Below are positions 1 through 8,373 of a stretch of DNA of 54,906 nt, one piece after another. Below the pieces are notes generated by a model. That model saw only the letters and a list, made by a program, of their open reading frames with translations, ran no database searches and was not told where the DNA came from. A program made the position numbers and the translations under genes. Origin of the DNA: Candidatus Gemmiger stercoravium (lineage in GTDB: Bacteria > Bacillota > Clostridia > Oscillospirales > Ruminococcaceae); NCBI GenBank assembly GCA_019119835.1, contig DWWE01000034.1, forward strand, positions 1-54,906. Reading direction: 5' to 3'. The number at the start of each line of letters is the position of its first letter. The stretch's first letter is position 1.

Positions 1-370
1 CGGTCTCCACGTTGGTCACCGTCACATAAAAGTCCACCGGCGAAGCCTCAAAGGCGGCCTCGTCAAAGGGGTCCAGGCGGGTGGGCAGTTCCTCATAACA
101 GAACTTGCGCCCCACCATGTCCCCGCTGGTCAGCAGCGAGTACAGCCCCATGAAATGCCGGTCCCGGCGGTATTTGCGGTAATAGCGGATGCTGCGCCCG
201 GCCTGGCCCGACACATAGTTGCACCCGTGGATGCACCCGGCCGAGGTGCCGATCACCATGTCGGCCTGTACGCCATGCTTCATCAGCACATCCAGCACGC
301 CGGCGGTGTAGATGCCCCGCACGGCGCCGCCCTCCAGCACCAGGGCCAGGCGGTAGGTCTTGTCGCTCAT
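1..370 (-). CDS. Patatin-like phospholipase family protein (partial)
   Basis: The N-terminal 123 residues are present and the gene runs off the left edge of the window. The start MSDKTYRLALVLEGG leads into the glycine-rich oxyanion loop EGGAVRG (about residues 13-19) and then the nucleophile elbow GTSAG (about residues 42-46). These two motifs define the patatin family of serine acyl hydrolases, which cleave lipid esters with a Ser-Asp dyad; the Asp is outside the window. The start overlaps the stop of the upstream DUF523 gene as ATGA, so the two genes are probably translationally coupled in one leftward operon. The substrate cannot be inferred. Confidence 0.85.
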   Translation of the reverse strand, partial: MSDKTYRLALVLEGGAVRGIYTAGVLDVLMKHGVQADMVIGTSAGCIHGCNYVSGQAGRSIRYYRKYRRDRHFMGLYSLLTSGDMVGRKFCYEELPTRLDPFDEAAFEASPVDFYVTVTNVET

Positions 371-837
371 ACATGCCCCTCCTTCTGCCGGTCCGCAAGG
401 CTCGTCAGCCAGGCCGGGCCGGTCGTCTCGTCATACACCGCCAGCCCGTGCGCCCGCAGCAGTTCGGCGGTCACCCCGTCGCCGGGGACCTTGCGGTGGC
501 AAAAGCTGCCGTCATAGATCTGCCCGCAGCCGCAGCTGGGGCTGTTGGCTTTCAGGATGGCCGCCCGGCAGCCGGCAGCCTCGGCCAGCAGCAGGGCGGT
601 CTCGGCGCCCTTGCGGTACTGGGCGGTCAGGTCGGCGCCGTCCTCGGTCACCACCCGGTCGCCGCGGCGCTCGGCCGGGGGGCGCGGGGTGGGCAGGCCG
701 CCGTACACCTCGGGGCATACCGGCACCGGAACATGGCCGCCGGCCCGCAGCGCCGCCGCCAGGGGGGCGCAGAAGTTGTCCTTGCCGGAATACTTGCACG
801 CTGCCCCCAGCAGGCAGCTGCTGACCAGAATGTTCAT
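367..837 (-). CDS. DUF523 family protein
   Basis: A 156-residue protein starting MNILVSSCLLGAACKYSG, the typical opening of DUF523 proteins, with conserved cysteines (SSCLLG near residue 8; SPSCGCG in the middle). The family is small, cysteine-rich and without an established function. The start at 837 is preferred over the upstream in-frame ATG at 876 because GGAAAGGATT sits just before it and the family motif begins at once. A TATAAT-like box on this strand (891-896) lies upstream. It is coupled through ATGA to the patatin-like gene. Confidence 0.85.
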   Translation of the reverse strand: MNILVSSCLLGAACKYSGKDNFCAPLAAALRAGGHVPVPVCPEVYGGLPTPRPPAERRGDRVVTEDGADLTAQYRKGAETALLLAEAAGCRAAILKANSPSCGCGQIYDGSFCHRKVPGDGVTAELLRAHGLAVYDETTGPAWLTSLADRQKEGHV

Positions 838-1077
838 AAAATAATCCTTTCCGTGTGACCCAAGCTGTGGTATCATAAGTACATAAGGGTATTATAACAC
901 AGTGCGGCCGGGAATGGGTATACCAAAATGCGCACTGCTGGCGCCCCTGGCCGGAAAGCCGCGCTGCCGGCGCCCCCCGGGGCGCCGCGGCCAACAGGAA
1001 TTCGGCCGCCGCCCGGCCCGGCCGCAGACGGATGAAAGCACCAAACCGGGGCGGACCCCCGCCCGAAGGAGGAATCT

Positions 1078-2250
1078 ATGAAGAATTGGCTCGACCGTGT
1101 TCCGCACACCGTGCGGGACTGGCTCTGTCTTTTTACCGCCGCCGCCCTGATCTGGCTGGTGGTCAACGCACTGCCCAACACCGCGGGGGGCGTCAAGGCC
1201 GTATTGGGGGCGCTGTCCCCCTTTGCCGGGGGCATCGCCCTGGCCTATGTGCTGGACATTCCCACCCGCTTTTATGCCGACAAGGTCTGCCGCGGCAAGC
1301 GCGGGCCGGCCATCGTGCTGGCTTTCCTGACCTTTTTCGGGGTGCTGGCCGCCGTCATCGGGCTGGTGGTCCCCCAGCTGGTGCAGAGCACCAGCACCTT
1401 TGTCAACGCGCTGCCCGACTACCTGGACAACGCCGCAGCCTTCCTCGGCGGCGTGATGACCGACCTGAACATGGACACCGCCATCACCCAGCGGTTCACC
1501 ACCTTCCTTGAAAATTCCGGCAACATGGTGGAGCAGTTCTTCACCAGCGTGATGCCGACGGTGGCCGGCGCCGCAGCCGGCGCCGCCGGCCGGGTGGTGG
1601 ATATGGTGGTGGCGCTGGCCGCCAGCATCTACCTGCTGGCCGAAAAGGAACCCCTGCTCAAAGCCTGCCGGGCGCTGCTGCGGGCGCTGTTCCCGCCCCG
1701 GGCCGCCGCCGGGGTGCTGGCCGTATTTCAGCTGGCCAACCGCACCTTCAGCGGCTATATCGGCGGCCAGCTGCTGGACGCCCTGCTCGTCGGCATCGAG
1801 ACCTTCGTGGCCATGCTGATCCTGAACCTCAACTACGCCCCGATGATCGCGGTGCTGGTGGCGGTGACCAACATCATCCCCATCGCCGGGCCGTATATCG
1901 GCGCCATCCCCAGCGCACTGCTGCTTCTGCTCAGCGGTGAACCCCTCCAGGCGCTGATCTTCTGCATCCTGATCCTGGTGGTCCAGCAGGTGGACGGCAA
2001 CTTCATCGCGCCGCGCATCCTGGGCGGGGCCACCGGCATCTCGGGGCTGTGGGTGCTGGTGGCCATCATCGTGGGCGGCGGGCTGTTCGGCATCGCGGGC
2101 ATGGTCATCGGCGTGCCGGTCATGGCGGTCATCGCCGCGCTGCTCAAGCAGGCGGTGGGCGCCGGCCTGACCGCCCGCGGCCTGGACCCCGAGACCGGCG
2201 GCGAGACCACCCTGGCCGACCGGGCCGGGGAGGAAACCCCCGGCGGCTGA
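1078..2250 (+). CDS. AI-2E family transporter (first of a tandem pair)
   Basis: A 390-residue membrane protein of the AI-2E transporter family (formerly UPF0118). It shows the family layout: paired N-terminal hydrophobic helices, a soluble central stretch (about 100-190), then a C-terminal helix cluster with the NIIPIAGPYIG signature near residue 265 and repeated glycine-rich helices. Members are linked to export of autoinducer-2 or to Na+/H+ antiport; the substrate here is unknown. The ribosome binding site GGAGGA lies 5 bases before the ATG. A paralogue follows 82 bases downstream on the same strand, with no terminator between them. Confidence 0.85.
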   Translation: MKNWLDRVPHTVRDWLCLFTAAALIWLVVNALPNTAGGVKAVLGALSPFAGGIALAYVLDIPTRFYADKVCRGKRGPAIVLAFLTFFGVLAAVIGLVVPQLVQSTSTFVNALPDYLDNAAAFLGGVMTDLNMDTAITQRFTTFLENSGNMVEQFFTSVMPTVAGAAAGAAGRVVDMVVALAASIYLLAEKEPLLKACRALLRALFPPRAAAGVLAVFQLANRTFSGYIGGQLLDALLVGIETFVAMLILNLNYAPMIAVLVAVTNIIPIAGPYIGAIPSALLLLLSGEPLQALIFCILILVVQQVDGNFIAPRILGGATGISGLWVLVAIIVGGGLFGIAGMVIGVPVMAVIAALLKQAVGAGLTARGLDPETGGETTLADRAGEETPGG

Positions 2251-2332
2251 CCCGCCTGCCGGTATCCCTGCGGACCGTCCCCCTGCCGAGCCGGCGCCCG
2301 CACCCCGCCTTTGAAGAACAGGAGCGCCATAA

Positions 2333-3553
2333 ATGGGTACAAAGCATTGGTTGGATAAAAAACCCGAGACCATCAAGGACTGGCTGGGCCTGGCCTGCCT
2401 GTGCATCGCGTTTTATATGCTGGCCGGGCAGGTGGGGGCGTTTTTGCACTGGGGCGGCACGCTGCTGCAACTGGCCGCCCCCTTCGGCTGGGCCGTGGTG
2501 CTGGCCTATGTGCTGGACACGCTGGTCCGCCCGATCCACCACACCCTCTTCCACAACCGCCCGGGGCTGCGCTGGGCAGCCATCCTCATCGCCTATCTGC
2601 TGGCCGGGCTGGCGGTCTTTCTGCTGATCTGGCTCATCGTACCGCAGATACTGGCCAGCGTCACCGCCTTTTTTGTACACCTGCCCGGGTATGTCACCAA
2701 CATGCAGCAGGTGCTGTGGAACTGGCAGGACCAGTACGGCATCGACCTGAGACCGGTGGTGGCCGCGCTGGAAAACTACGAACAGTGGCTGCTGGGCCTG
2801 TCCGGCCTGCTTACCGGCTGGGCGCCCGGTCTGGTCAGCACGCTGGGCAGCCTGGCCGCCTCCACCACCCAATGGTTCATCATCCTGGCCGGCAGCATCT
2901 TCATGCTGGGGGACAAGGACCACCTGCTCCACCAGCTGCGTCTGCTTGTGCGGGCGTTTCTGCCCCGCCGGGCGGCCCGCAGCACCCTCAAGCTCTGCCG
3001 GTTCGCCAACCAGACCTTCGCCGGCTTCTTCTTCGGCAAGATCGTGGCGTCGGCCCTCATCGGCCTGGCCCTCTGCGCGGTCATGAGCCTGCTGGGCCTC
3101 AGCTTTGCGCCGCTCATCAGCGTGCTGGTGGCCTTTGCCAACCTGATCCCGATTTTCGGCATGTACATCGGGGCGCTGCCCGGGCTGATCATCCTGCTGT
3201 TTGTCAATCCGGTCCAGGCGCTGGTCTTTCTCGTCCTGGTCATCCTGCTGCAGCAGCTGGACATCCACCTTCTGGCGCCCCGGGTGCTGGGCCATGCCTC
3301 GGGGCTGTCGGCCTTCTGGGTGCTCTTCGCCATCGTGGGCGGCGCCTGGCTGTGGGGCCCGGCGGGCATGGTGCTGGGGGTGCCGGCCTTCGCCACCGTG
3401 TACGGTGTGGTCCGCGGGCTGATCTACGACCTGCTGGCCCAGCGCAGCGCGGCGGAAGCCGCCGCCAGCTACCCCGGCCCGGCCCCGGAGGAAACGCCGG
3501 AGGAAGAAACCCCGCCGCCCGACCCCGACCGGGAACTGACCCATGTGGGGTGA
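2333..3553 (+). CDS. AI-2E family transporter (second of a tandem pair)
   Basis: A 406-residue paralogue of the preceding gene. The openings are nearly parallel (MKNWLDRVPHTVRDWL and MGTKHWLDKKPETIKDWLG), and the conserved NLIPIFGMYIG motif occurs near residue 270. The C-terminus carries an acidic, proline-rich tail (EETPEEETPPPDPD) that the first copy has only in short form. AGGAGCG precedes the ATG. The pair probably arose by tandem duplication and could form a hetero-oligomer, but that is inference. The operon ends at the strong hairpin at 3573-3614. Confidence 0.85.
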   Translation: MGTKHWLDKKPETIKDWLGLACLCIAFYMLAGQVGAFLHWGGTLLQLAAPFGWAVVLAYVLDTLVRPIHHTLFHNRPGLRWAAILIAYLLAGLAVFLLIWLIVPQILASVTAFFVHLPGYVTNMQQVLWNWQDQYGIDLRPVVAALENYEQWLLGLSGLLTGWAPGLVSTLGSLAASTTQWFIILAGSIFMLGDKDHLLHQLRLLVRAFLPRRAARSTLKLCRFANQTFAGFFFGKIVASALIGLALCAVMSLLGLSFAPLISVLVAFANLIPIFGMYIGALPGLIILLFVNPVQALVFLVLVILLQQLDIHLLAPRVLGHASGLSAFWVLFAIVGGAWLWGPAGMVLGVPAFATVYGVVRGLIYDLLAQRSAAEAAASYPGPAPEETPEEETPPPDPDRELTHVG

Positions 3554-3572
3554 ACGGCCCCCGCCAAACGGA

Positions 3573-3614
3573 AAACAGCCTGCCTTGCCCATTTCGGGGC
3601 AAGGCAGGCTGTTT
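3573..3614. terminator. Bidirectional rho-independent terminator
   Basis: Perfect 18-bp stem (3573-3590 with 3597-3614) around a 6-base loop. A- and T-rich outer ends serve both strands. It separates the convergent AI-2E genes and the AraC gene. Confidence 0.9.
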
Positions 3615-3619
3615 GGCTT

Positions 3620-4537
3620 TCAGGGCGCGGTCTCCCCGGGCCCGGTCCGGCTGGCCTGCCGGAAGGCGGTGGGGGTCAGCTGCCGCTGGGCCCGGAAAGT
3701 CCGGGTGAAGTAGCTCACATCGTCAAAGCCGCACCGGGCCGCCACCTCGGCCACCGGCATCCCGGTGCCGGCCAGCAGGGCGGCGGCCTGCCGCAGCCGC
3801 ACATCCCGCAGGTAGCGGGTGGGGGTACGGCCCACGGTCCGGCGGAAACACCGCAGGCATTCGCTGGGGCTGAGCGCCGCGCTGCGGGCAATGTCGGCAA
3901 CGGTCAGCGGCTCGGCATAGCGGCTGTGGATGCAGCCCAGCATCGCCTTGATCCGCTCGGCGTCCCGCAGCGCCCGGCGGTCGATGCCGGCGGCGGGGGC
4001 CCGGGCCAGGTCGTCGTGCAGCAGGGCCACCAGGTCGGACAGCGCCGCCCGCACCGCAAAGACAAAGTGGGGCGGCTCCTGCGCACAGGCCCGCCAGGCC
4101 GCCTCGATGGCCGCCGCCACCGGCCCGCAGCCCGGGGCCTCTGCGCGCAGCACCAGGTTCTGCTGTTCCGGCCGGGCGGTCAGCGGCAGAAGATAGTCCT
4201 GGTAAAACACGCTCTCCGGGCTGCCGCCCACCAGCCGCGGGTGGAAGACCAGCGAGTGGAGCCGGCAGGGCCCTGCCTGCCCGGGGCGGGCCGCGTGCAG
4301 CACGCCGGTGTTGATGAAAAAGGAGTCCCCGGTCCGCAGATGTTCGGTGCGGCTGCCGATGGTGACCAGCGCACTGCCCTGTGTGACCAGCCCGGCCTCC
4401 AGCTCCTCATGCCAGTGCCAGATCACATCGGCCTGGTGCAGATCGTCGTGGTAGCAGCCCACCGGGAAGGCGGCGGTGCCGTGGCGGAGCAGTTCCCGGT
4501 GGTCCCGGTCCACCGTCGTGGCGCAGGCAGAGAGCAT
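3620..4537 (-). CDS. AraC family transcriptional regulator
   Basis: A 305-residue regulator. The N-terminal half is cupin-like (HWHEELEAGLVTQG near residue 40 and a GDSFFINTGVLHA stretch near 70), as in ligand-sensing AraC proteins. The C-terminal ~100 residues carry two helix-turn-helices, including the family signature around CGFDDVSYFTRTFR. The start at 4537 is set by AAAGGAGG six bases upstream; the much longer open frame continuing upstream is antisense to the MFS gene and not real. It is divergent from the MFS transporter gene, and the shared interval carries GCTGG(A/T)A repeats, so it probably activates that gene. The ligand is unknown. Confidence 0.9.
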   Translation of the reverse strand: MLSACATTVDRDHRELLRHGTAAFPVGCYHDDLHQADVIWHWHEELEAGLVTQGSALVTIGSRTEHLRTGDSFFINTGVLHAARPGQAGPCRLHSLVFHPRLVGGSPESVFYQDYLLPLTARPEQQNLVLRAEAPGCGPVAAAIEAAWRACAQEPPHFVFAVRAALSDLVALLHDDLARAPAAGIDRRALRDAERIKAMLGCIHSRYAEPLTVADIARSAALSPSECLRCFRRTVGRTPTRYLRDVRLRQAAALLAGTGMPVAEVAARCGFDDVSYFTRTFRAQRQLTPTAFRQASRTGPGETAP

Positions 4538-4584
4538 GGCAGCGCCTCCTTTGCAGAAATTGGCTGAAAATCTCCCGAAAACAG

Positions 4585-4626
4585 GCTGGAATCCTGCTGG
4601 AAAGGCAGTGATTCCGCTGGTAAAAT
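4585..4626 (+). promoter_or_regulatory. Candidate AraC-type operator and promoter of the MFS gene
   Basis: GCTGGAA occurs at 4585-4591 and 4596-4602 and GCTGGTA at 4616-4622, i.e. direct repeats 11 and 20 bases apart. The last one overlaps a -10-like TAAAAT at 4621-4626. Direct repeats about two helical turns apart next to the promoter are usual for AraC activators. No clear -35 box is present, which fits an activator-dependent promoter. Confidence 0.5.
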
Positions 4627-4654
4627 GATACCACTGACAAGGGAGGGAATCAAG

Positions 4655-5818
4655 ATGACGAATCTGCTTTTGGGGCTCATCTATCTGGCGTTCATCAGCC
4701 TGGGTCTGCCCGATGCCCTGCTGGGGGCGGCCTGGCCCAGCATCTACCCGGCCTTCGGGGTGCCGGTCTCCTGGATGGGGGCGGTGTCCATGATCATCGC
4801 GCTGGGCACGGTGGTCTCCAGCCTTCAGTCCGACCGGCTCACCCGGGCGCTGGGGCCCGGCCGGGTCACGGCGATCAGCGTCGGCATGACCGCGGCGGCG
4901 CTGCTGGGCTTTTCGCTCAGCGGGTCCTTCTGGCAGCTCTGCCTGTGGGCGGTGCCCTACGGCCTCGGCGCCGGCAGCGTGGACGCGGCGCTGAACAACT
5001 ATGTGGCGCTGCACTATGAAAGCCGCCACATGAGCTGGCTGCACTGCATGTGGGGTGTGGGCGCCAGCGCGGGCCCCTCGCTGATCGGCCTGGCGCTGAC
5101 CCGCGGGCAGAGCTGGCAGGGGGGCTACCGCATCGTCTCGGTGCTGCAGATCGCCCTGACCGCCGTACTGCTGCTGAGCCTGCCGCTGTGGAAGCGCAGC
5201 GGCCATCCGGGGGCGGAGGCCGACGCCGGGGCGCTGCCGCTGCGGCAGGTGGTGCGCATACCCGGCGCCTGGCAGATCATGACCTGTTTTTTCTGCTACA
5301 GCGCGGTGGAGCAGACCGCCGGGCTGTGGGCCAGCAGCTACCTGACCCTGTGCCGCGGCGTGCCGGCCGGCACGGCGGCGGGGTTTGCCAGTCTGTTCTA
5401 CCTGGGCATCACGGCGGGGCGGGCGGTCTGCGGGTTCCTGACCTTCCGGCTCAGCGATGCCCGTATGATCCGCCTGGGGCAGAGCGTCGTGGCCATCGGG
5501 GTGGTGGCGCTGGCAATGCCGGGGCCGGCCTGGCTGGCGCTGGGCGGTTTTGCGCTGGTGGGCCTGGGCTGTGCGCCCATCTACCCCAGCATCATCCATG
5601 CCACGCCGGCGCATTTCGGCCCGGCCCGCTCCCAGGCGATGATCGGGGTGCAGATGGCCAGCGCCTATGTGGGCACCTGCCTGATGCCGCCGCTCTTCGG
5701 CCTGCTGGCCAGCCGCCTTTCGGCCGGGCTGCTGCCGCTCTACCTGCTGGTGCTGCTGGCCCTGATGATCGCCACCCATGAAAGCCTGCTGCACAGCGCC
5801 CGCCAGCCCGCCGGCTGA
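4655..5818 (+). CDS. MFS transporter
   Basis: A 387-residue, very hydrophobic protein with about 12 membrane segments and MFS-like spacing. It starts MTNLLLGLIYLAFISLGLPDALLG; the GLPDALLGAAWP segment resembles sugar/fucose-permease-like MFS members. The internal start at 4655 is chosen because AAGGGAGGGAATCAAG precedes it; the in-frame ATG at 4625 has no binding site. It is divergently paired with the AraC regulator. The substrate cannot be read from the sequence. Confidence 0.85.
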   Translation: MTNLLLGLIYLAFISLGLPDALLGAAWPSIYPAFGVPVSWMGAVSMIIALGTVVSSLQSDRLTRALGPGRVTAISVGMTAAALLGFSLSGSFWQLCLWAVPYGLGAGSVDAALNNYVALHYESRHMSWLHCMWGVGASAGPSLIGLALTRGQSWQGGYRIVSVLQIALTAVLLLSLPLWKRSGHPGAEADAGALPLRQVVRIPGAWQIMTCFFCYSAVEQTAGLWASSYLTLCRGVPAGTAAGFASLFYLGITAGRAVCGFLTFRLSDARMIRLGQSVVAIGVVALAMPGPAWLALGGFALVGLGCAPIYPSIIHATPAHFGPARSQAMIGVQMASAYVGTCLMPPLFGLLASRLSAGLLPLYLLVLLALMIATHESLLHSARQPAG

Positions 5819-5884
5819 AGGCCCTGCGCCGGGGCGCCGCATACGATCCCGGGCGGCAGAGCCCCGGCGGCCGGGACGAACAAC

Positions 5885-5930
5885 GCGCCCCCGGGCAAGC
5901 GATTCGGCTTGCCCGGGGGCGCTGTTCGTT
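5885..5930. terminator. Rho-independent terminator between convergent genes
   Basis: A 16-bp perfect GC-rich stem (5885-5900 with 5907-5922) and 6-base loop, followed on the plus strand by a T-rich stretch. It ends the MFS gene and probably also the leftward PASTA gene. Confidence 0.85.
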
Positions 5931-5968
5931 TTGTCAGGCTTTGTCAGGTCTTCCGGGGCGGGGGGGGC

Positions 5969-6700
5969 TCACCCCACATACAGCCGCACGGTGCCGAACA
6001 CCCGCAGCAGGGTGCCGGGCACCGGGTCCTGGTTGGTGACGGTGCCCTCCGCCCGGTTGGAGGGCACCACCGCGGTCAGCCCCACTTCCTGCAGGCGGGC
6101 CCGGGCTTCGGCCACCTCCAGCCCGGCCAGGTTCGGCACCGGGCGGAAGGGGTCGGGGATGGGCCGCACCACCACCAGCTTCACCGCCTCGCCGGCGGCC
6201 ACCCGGGTGCCGGCGGCGGGCTCGGTGCGCACGACGGTGTAGGGGTCCATCGTGTTGTCCTTCCAGAACTCCACGGTGGGCTGCAGCCCCATCTCCCGCA
6301 GCGTTTCCAGGGCCTGGGTGCGGTCGGCGCCGGTCAGGTCGGGCATCGTCTGCCAGTTGGTGCCAAGGCTGATCTGAATGGTCAGGGCCTGCCCCTCCTT
6401 GACGGTGCGCCCGGCGGCGGGGTCCTGCCCGCAGACCAGCCCGGGTTCCACCGCGGGGTTGTACACTTCCTCCCAGGTCACGGCCAGGGCGGCGGTCTCG
6501 GGCAGGGCTTCCGCCTCGGTGCGGGAAAGCCCCACAAGGTCGGGCAGCAGCACATTGGCCCGGCGGGACCACAGCGGGTTGGTGCTGCGCCCCAGGATCA
6601 CCCAGATGCACACCGCCGCCCCCGCTGCCGAGAGCAGGGCCAGCACCGCCAGTACCCCCAGCACGGTCACCCGGGGCCGCCGTTTCGCAGGGTCCGCCAT
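5969..6700 (-). CDS. Orphan PASTA domain membrane protein
   Basis: A 243-residue protein: a basic N-terminus, one membrane segment (about 12-36), then three PASTA repeats outside the cell (starting near LPDLVGLSRTEAEAL, MPDLTGADRTQALETL and VPNLAGLEVAEARARL). PASTA repeats bind uncross-linked peptidoglycan or muropeptides and usually sit on PknB-type kinases or penicillin-binding proteins. Here there is no kinase or transpeptidase domain and no such neighbour, so it is a stand-alone cell-wall sensor or anchor. A TACAAT box lies just upstream on this strand (about 6734-6739). Confidence 0.85.
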   Translation of the reverse strand: MADPAKRRPRVTVLGVLAVLALLSAAGAAVCIWVILGRSTNPLWSRRANVLLPDLVGLSRTEAEALPETAALAVTWEEVYNPAVEPGLVCGQDPAAGRTVKEGQALTIQISLGTNWQTMPDLTGADRTQALETLREMGLQPTVEFWKDNTMDPYTVVRTEPAAGTRVAAGEAVKLVVVRPIPDPFRPVPNLAGLEVAEARARLQEVGLTAVVPSNRAEGTVTNQDPVPGTLLRVFGTVRLYVG

Positions 6701-6774
6701 CTCGCCGCCTCCTTGCCGTTTGGTCTTCCGGTTCTATTGTAACGGTTCTGCGGGCCAATGTACAGCCCGAAATT

Positions 6775-8010
6775 TTACCGGCGGGGCCGGTGCAGCCGCA
6801 CCGCCGCCGCGGTCCCGGCGGCCAGCAGTGCCAGGCCCAGCAGCGCCAGCCCGGCGCCGGGGGCCCCGGTCAGGTCGCCGGCCAGGCCGGTCAGCGGGGA
6901 CACCGGGATCATCAGCAGGCTGTACACCAGGCTGTCCACGCTCACCAGGGTGGCCCGCTGGTCGCTGGGGAAGGCGTCGTTCAGCCGCCGTTCGCTGCAA
7001 AGGCTCCACAGCATCTCCATGGCGGCAAACCCGCAGCTGCCCGCCAGGGCCAGCGGCAGCGGCGCCAGCCCGGCGGCGACGGTACACAGCCCGGCCGCCG
7101 CCGCACACCCTGCATACAGCGAAAGCAGCCGCCGGGGGCGCACCCGCAGCGAAAGCCAGGTGCCCAGCGGCCGCCCGGCTTCCATCAGGCAGGTCAGCAC
7201 CCCCAGCAGGGCGGTGGATACCCCCGCCGCGCTCAGCCGCTGCTGCAAAAACATCAGGGTCAGGTAGCTGGGCAGAGCGATCAGGGCGTTGGCCAGCAGC
7301 AGTCGCCGTACGGCCGGCCGCCCGGCCAGAAAGCCCAGGGTGGCCCCCACATGGTCCCGCAGCCGGCGGGGCAGGGTCACCAGCAGGGTCCTGGCGTCGG
7401 CCGCCTGCCGGGCCGCCTGGGTCTCGGTGACCACCGGTTCCCGCAGGCACAGGGCGGACAGGCTGCGGGCAATGCCGAGCGCCATGTCCAGCAGATAAAA
7501 CTTTGTAAAGCTGAGCAGCGCCGTCAGCGCCGAGGCGGCCCGCCCGGGAAAGTTACCGGCGCTCAGCAGCCAGGCGCAGCGGGTCTGGACGGTGGGGTAG
7601 AGGTCGGTGCGGTCGGCCTCACACAGACTGTCATAGGTCAGGGCTTCCATCGTGCCGGAGATCAGGTTGTAGGAGAGGGCGGAAAATGCCATCGAGACCA
7701 GCACGAAGCCGAAGCCCCGTTCCAGGGCCATGGTCAGCCCGGAGATCGCCGCCATCACGCCGGAAAGGGCCAGCGTGCGCTTGCGGCCCAGCAGGTCGGC
7801 GGCCATGCCGCTGGGGACTTCGACCATCAGCCCCACGATGTGGTGGACCCCTTCGGCCAGGCCGATCTGCCACAGGCTGTAGCCGCGGGCGGCCAGCAGC
7901 GCCACCCAGACGGCGCCTACAAGGTCCAGGCAGCTGACGAATTGGTAGGTATAGATCCCCCGCAGCTGCCGGCGCAGCCGGCGGGCGGGGCGCTTAAGGT
8001 TTTGATTCAT
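6775..8010 (-). CDS. MFS transporter with an attenuator-type leader
   Basis: A 411-residue, 12-segment MFS protein. The N-terminal half has a motif-A-like loop (GMAADLLGRKRTLALSG) near residues 65-80. The layout resembles Gram-positive drug-efflux MFS proteins, but the substrate is not determined. The start at 8010 is supported by GAAAGGTG upstream; the open frame extends to 8301 without a good start. The roughly 300-base leader contains a 15-codon ORF and a strong terminator 76 bases before the start codon, an arrangement typical of ribosome-mediated attenuation of antibiotic-resistance genes. Confidence 0.8.
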   Translation of the reverse strand: MNQNLKRPARRLRRQLRGIYTYQFVSCLDLVGAVWVALLAARGYSLWQIGLAEGVHHIVGLMVEVPSGMAADLLGRKRTLALSGVMAAISGLTMALERGFGFVLVSMAFSALSYNLISGTMEALTYDSLCEADRTDLYPTVQTRCAWLLSAGNFPGRAASALTALLSFTKFYLLDMALGIARSLSALCLREPVVTETQAARQAADARTLLVTLPRRLRDHVGATLGFLAGRPAVRRLLLANALIALPSYLTLMFLQQRLSAAGVSTALLGVLTCLMEAGRPLGTWLSLRVRPRRLLSLYAGCAAAAGLCTVAAGLAPLPLALAGSCGFAAMEMLWSLCSERRLNDAFPSDQRATLVSVDSLVYSLLMIPVSPLTGLAGDLTGAPGAGLALLGLALLAAGTAAAVRLHRPRR

Positions 8011-8085
8011 GGGAAGACACCTTTCTTTCACAAAGACGCGGATGGTTTTTGGTTCGAACTGTGTCCCTTGCGCCCCGCGGGCAGT

Positions 8086-8114
8086 AAAAAACGCCATGGC
8101 AAACTGCCATGGCG
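8086..8114 (-). terminator. Leader terminator (attenuator) before the MFS gene
   Basis: On the minus strand a perfect 9-bp stem (8106-8114 with 8092-8100), 5-base loop, and then six T (8091-8086). It sits between the leader peptide ORF and the MFS start, so it must be read through for MFS expression. A 7-bp GGCGGTC/GACCGCC hairpin lies upstream (8159-8176). Confidence 0.75.
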
Positions 8115-8222
8115 CCCAATGCACTCCACGCTCAGCCTGCCGCAGCCCGAAACAGGGGGGCGGTCCGGTGACCGCCGCCTGCCTTCGGGGCGAAAAAAGG
8201 GTACACTTCCAGACGGAGCGGG

Positions 8223-8270
8223 TCAAATATAGCCTTTCGTCGAGAAAAGCACAACCAGCTTCCAGCCCAT
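8223..8270 (-). CDS. Putative 15-residue leader peptide of the MFS gene
   Basis: A short ORF encoding MGWKLVVLFSTKGYI, with the binding site GGAAAGGG eight bases before the ATG. It lies 213 bases upstream of the MFS start and in front of two T-run hairpins. It is too short to act as a protein and is best read as a ribosome-stalling leader whose translation controls the attenuator at 8086-8114. This is inference; no homologue was searched. Confidence 0.5.
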   Translation of the reverse strand: MGWKLVVLFSTKGYI

Positions 8271-8300
8271 TGTGTACACCCTTTCCGCCGCTCTGCGGCA

Positions 8301-8345
8301 AATATGTATAATAAGTCTACAATTTTGCTTTTGAAAAGTCAAGTA
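8301..8345 (-). promoter_or_regulatory. Candidate promoter of the MFS leader
   Basis: The minus strand is very AT-rich here and offers TTTTCA, 18 bases, then TATTAT/TATACAT just upstream of the leader peptide ORF. It is the only promoter-like stretch between the nuclease gene and the MFS leader. Confidence 0.4.
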
Positions 8346-8373
8346 TCAATTATGCCAATAATATTTACAAGTT

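Noticed and set aside
3620-5842. A 740-residue open frame on the minus strand
   Set aside because: Its upstream part is antisense to the MFS gene and is low-complexity GC-rich translation; the ribosome binding site and family homology fix the AraC start at 4537.
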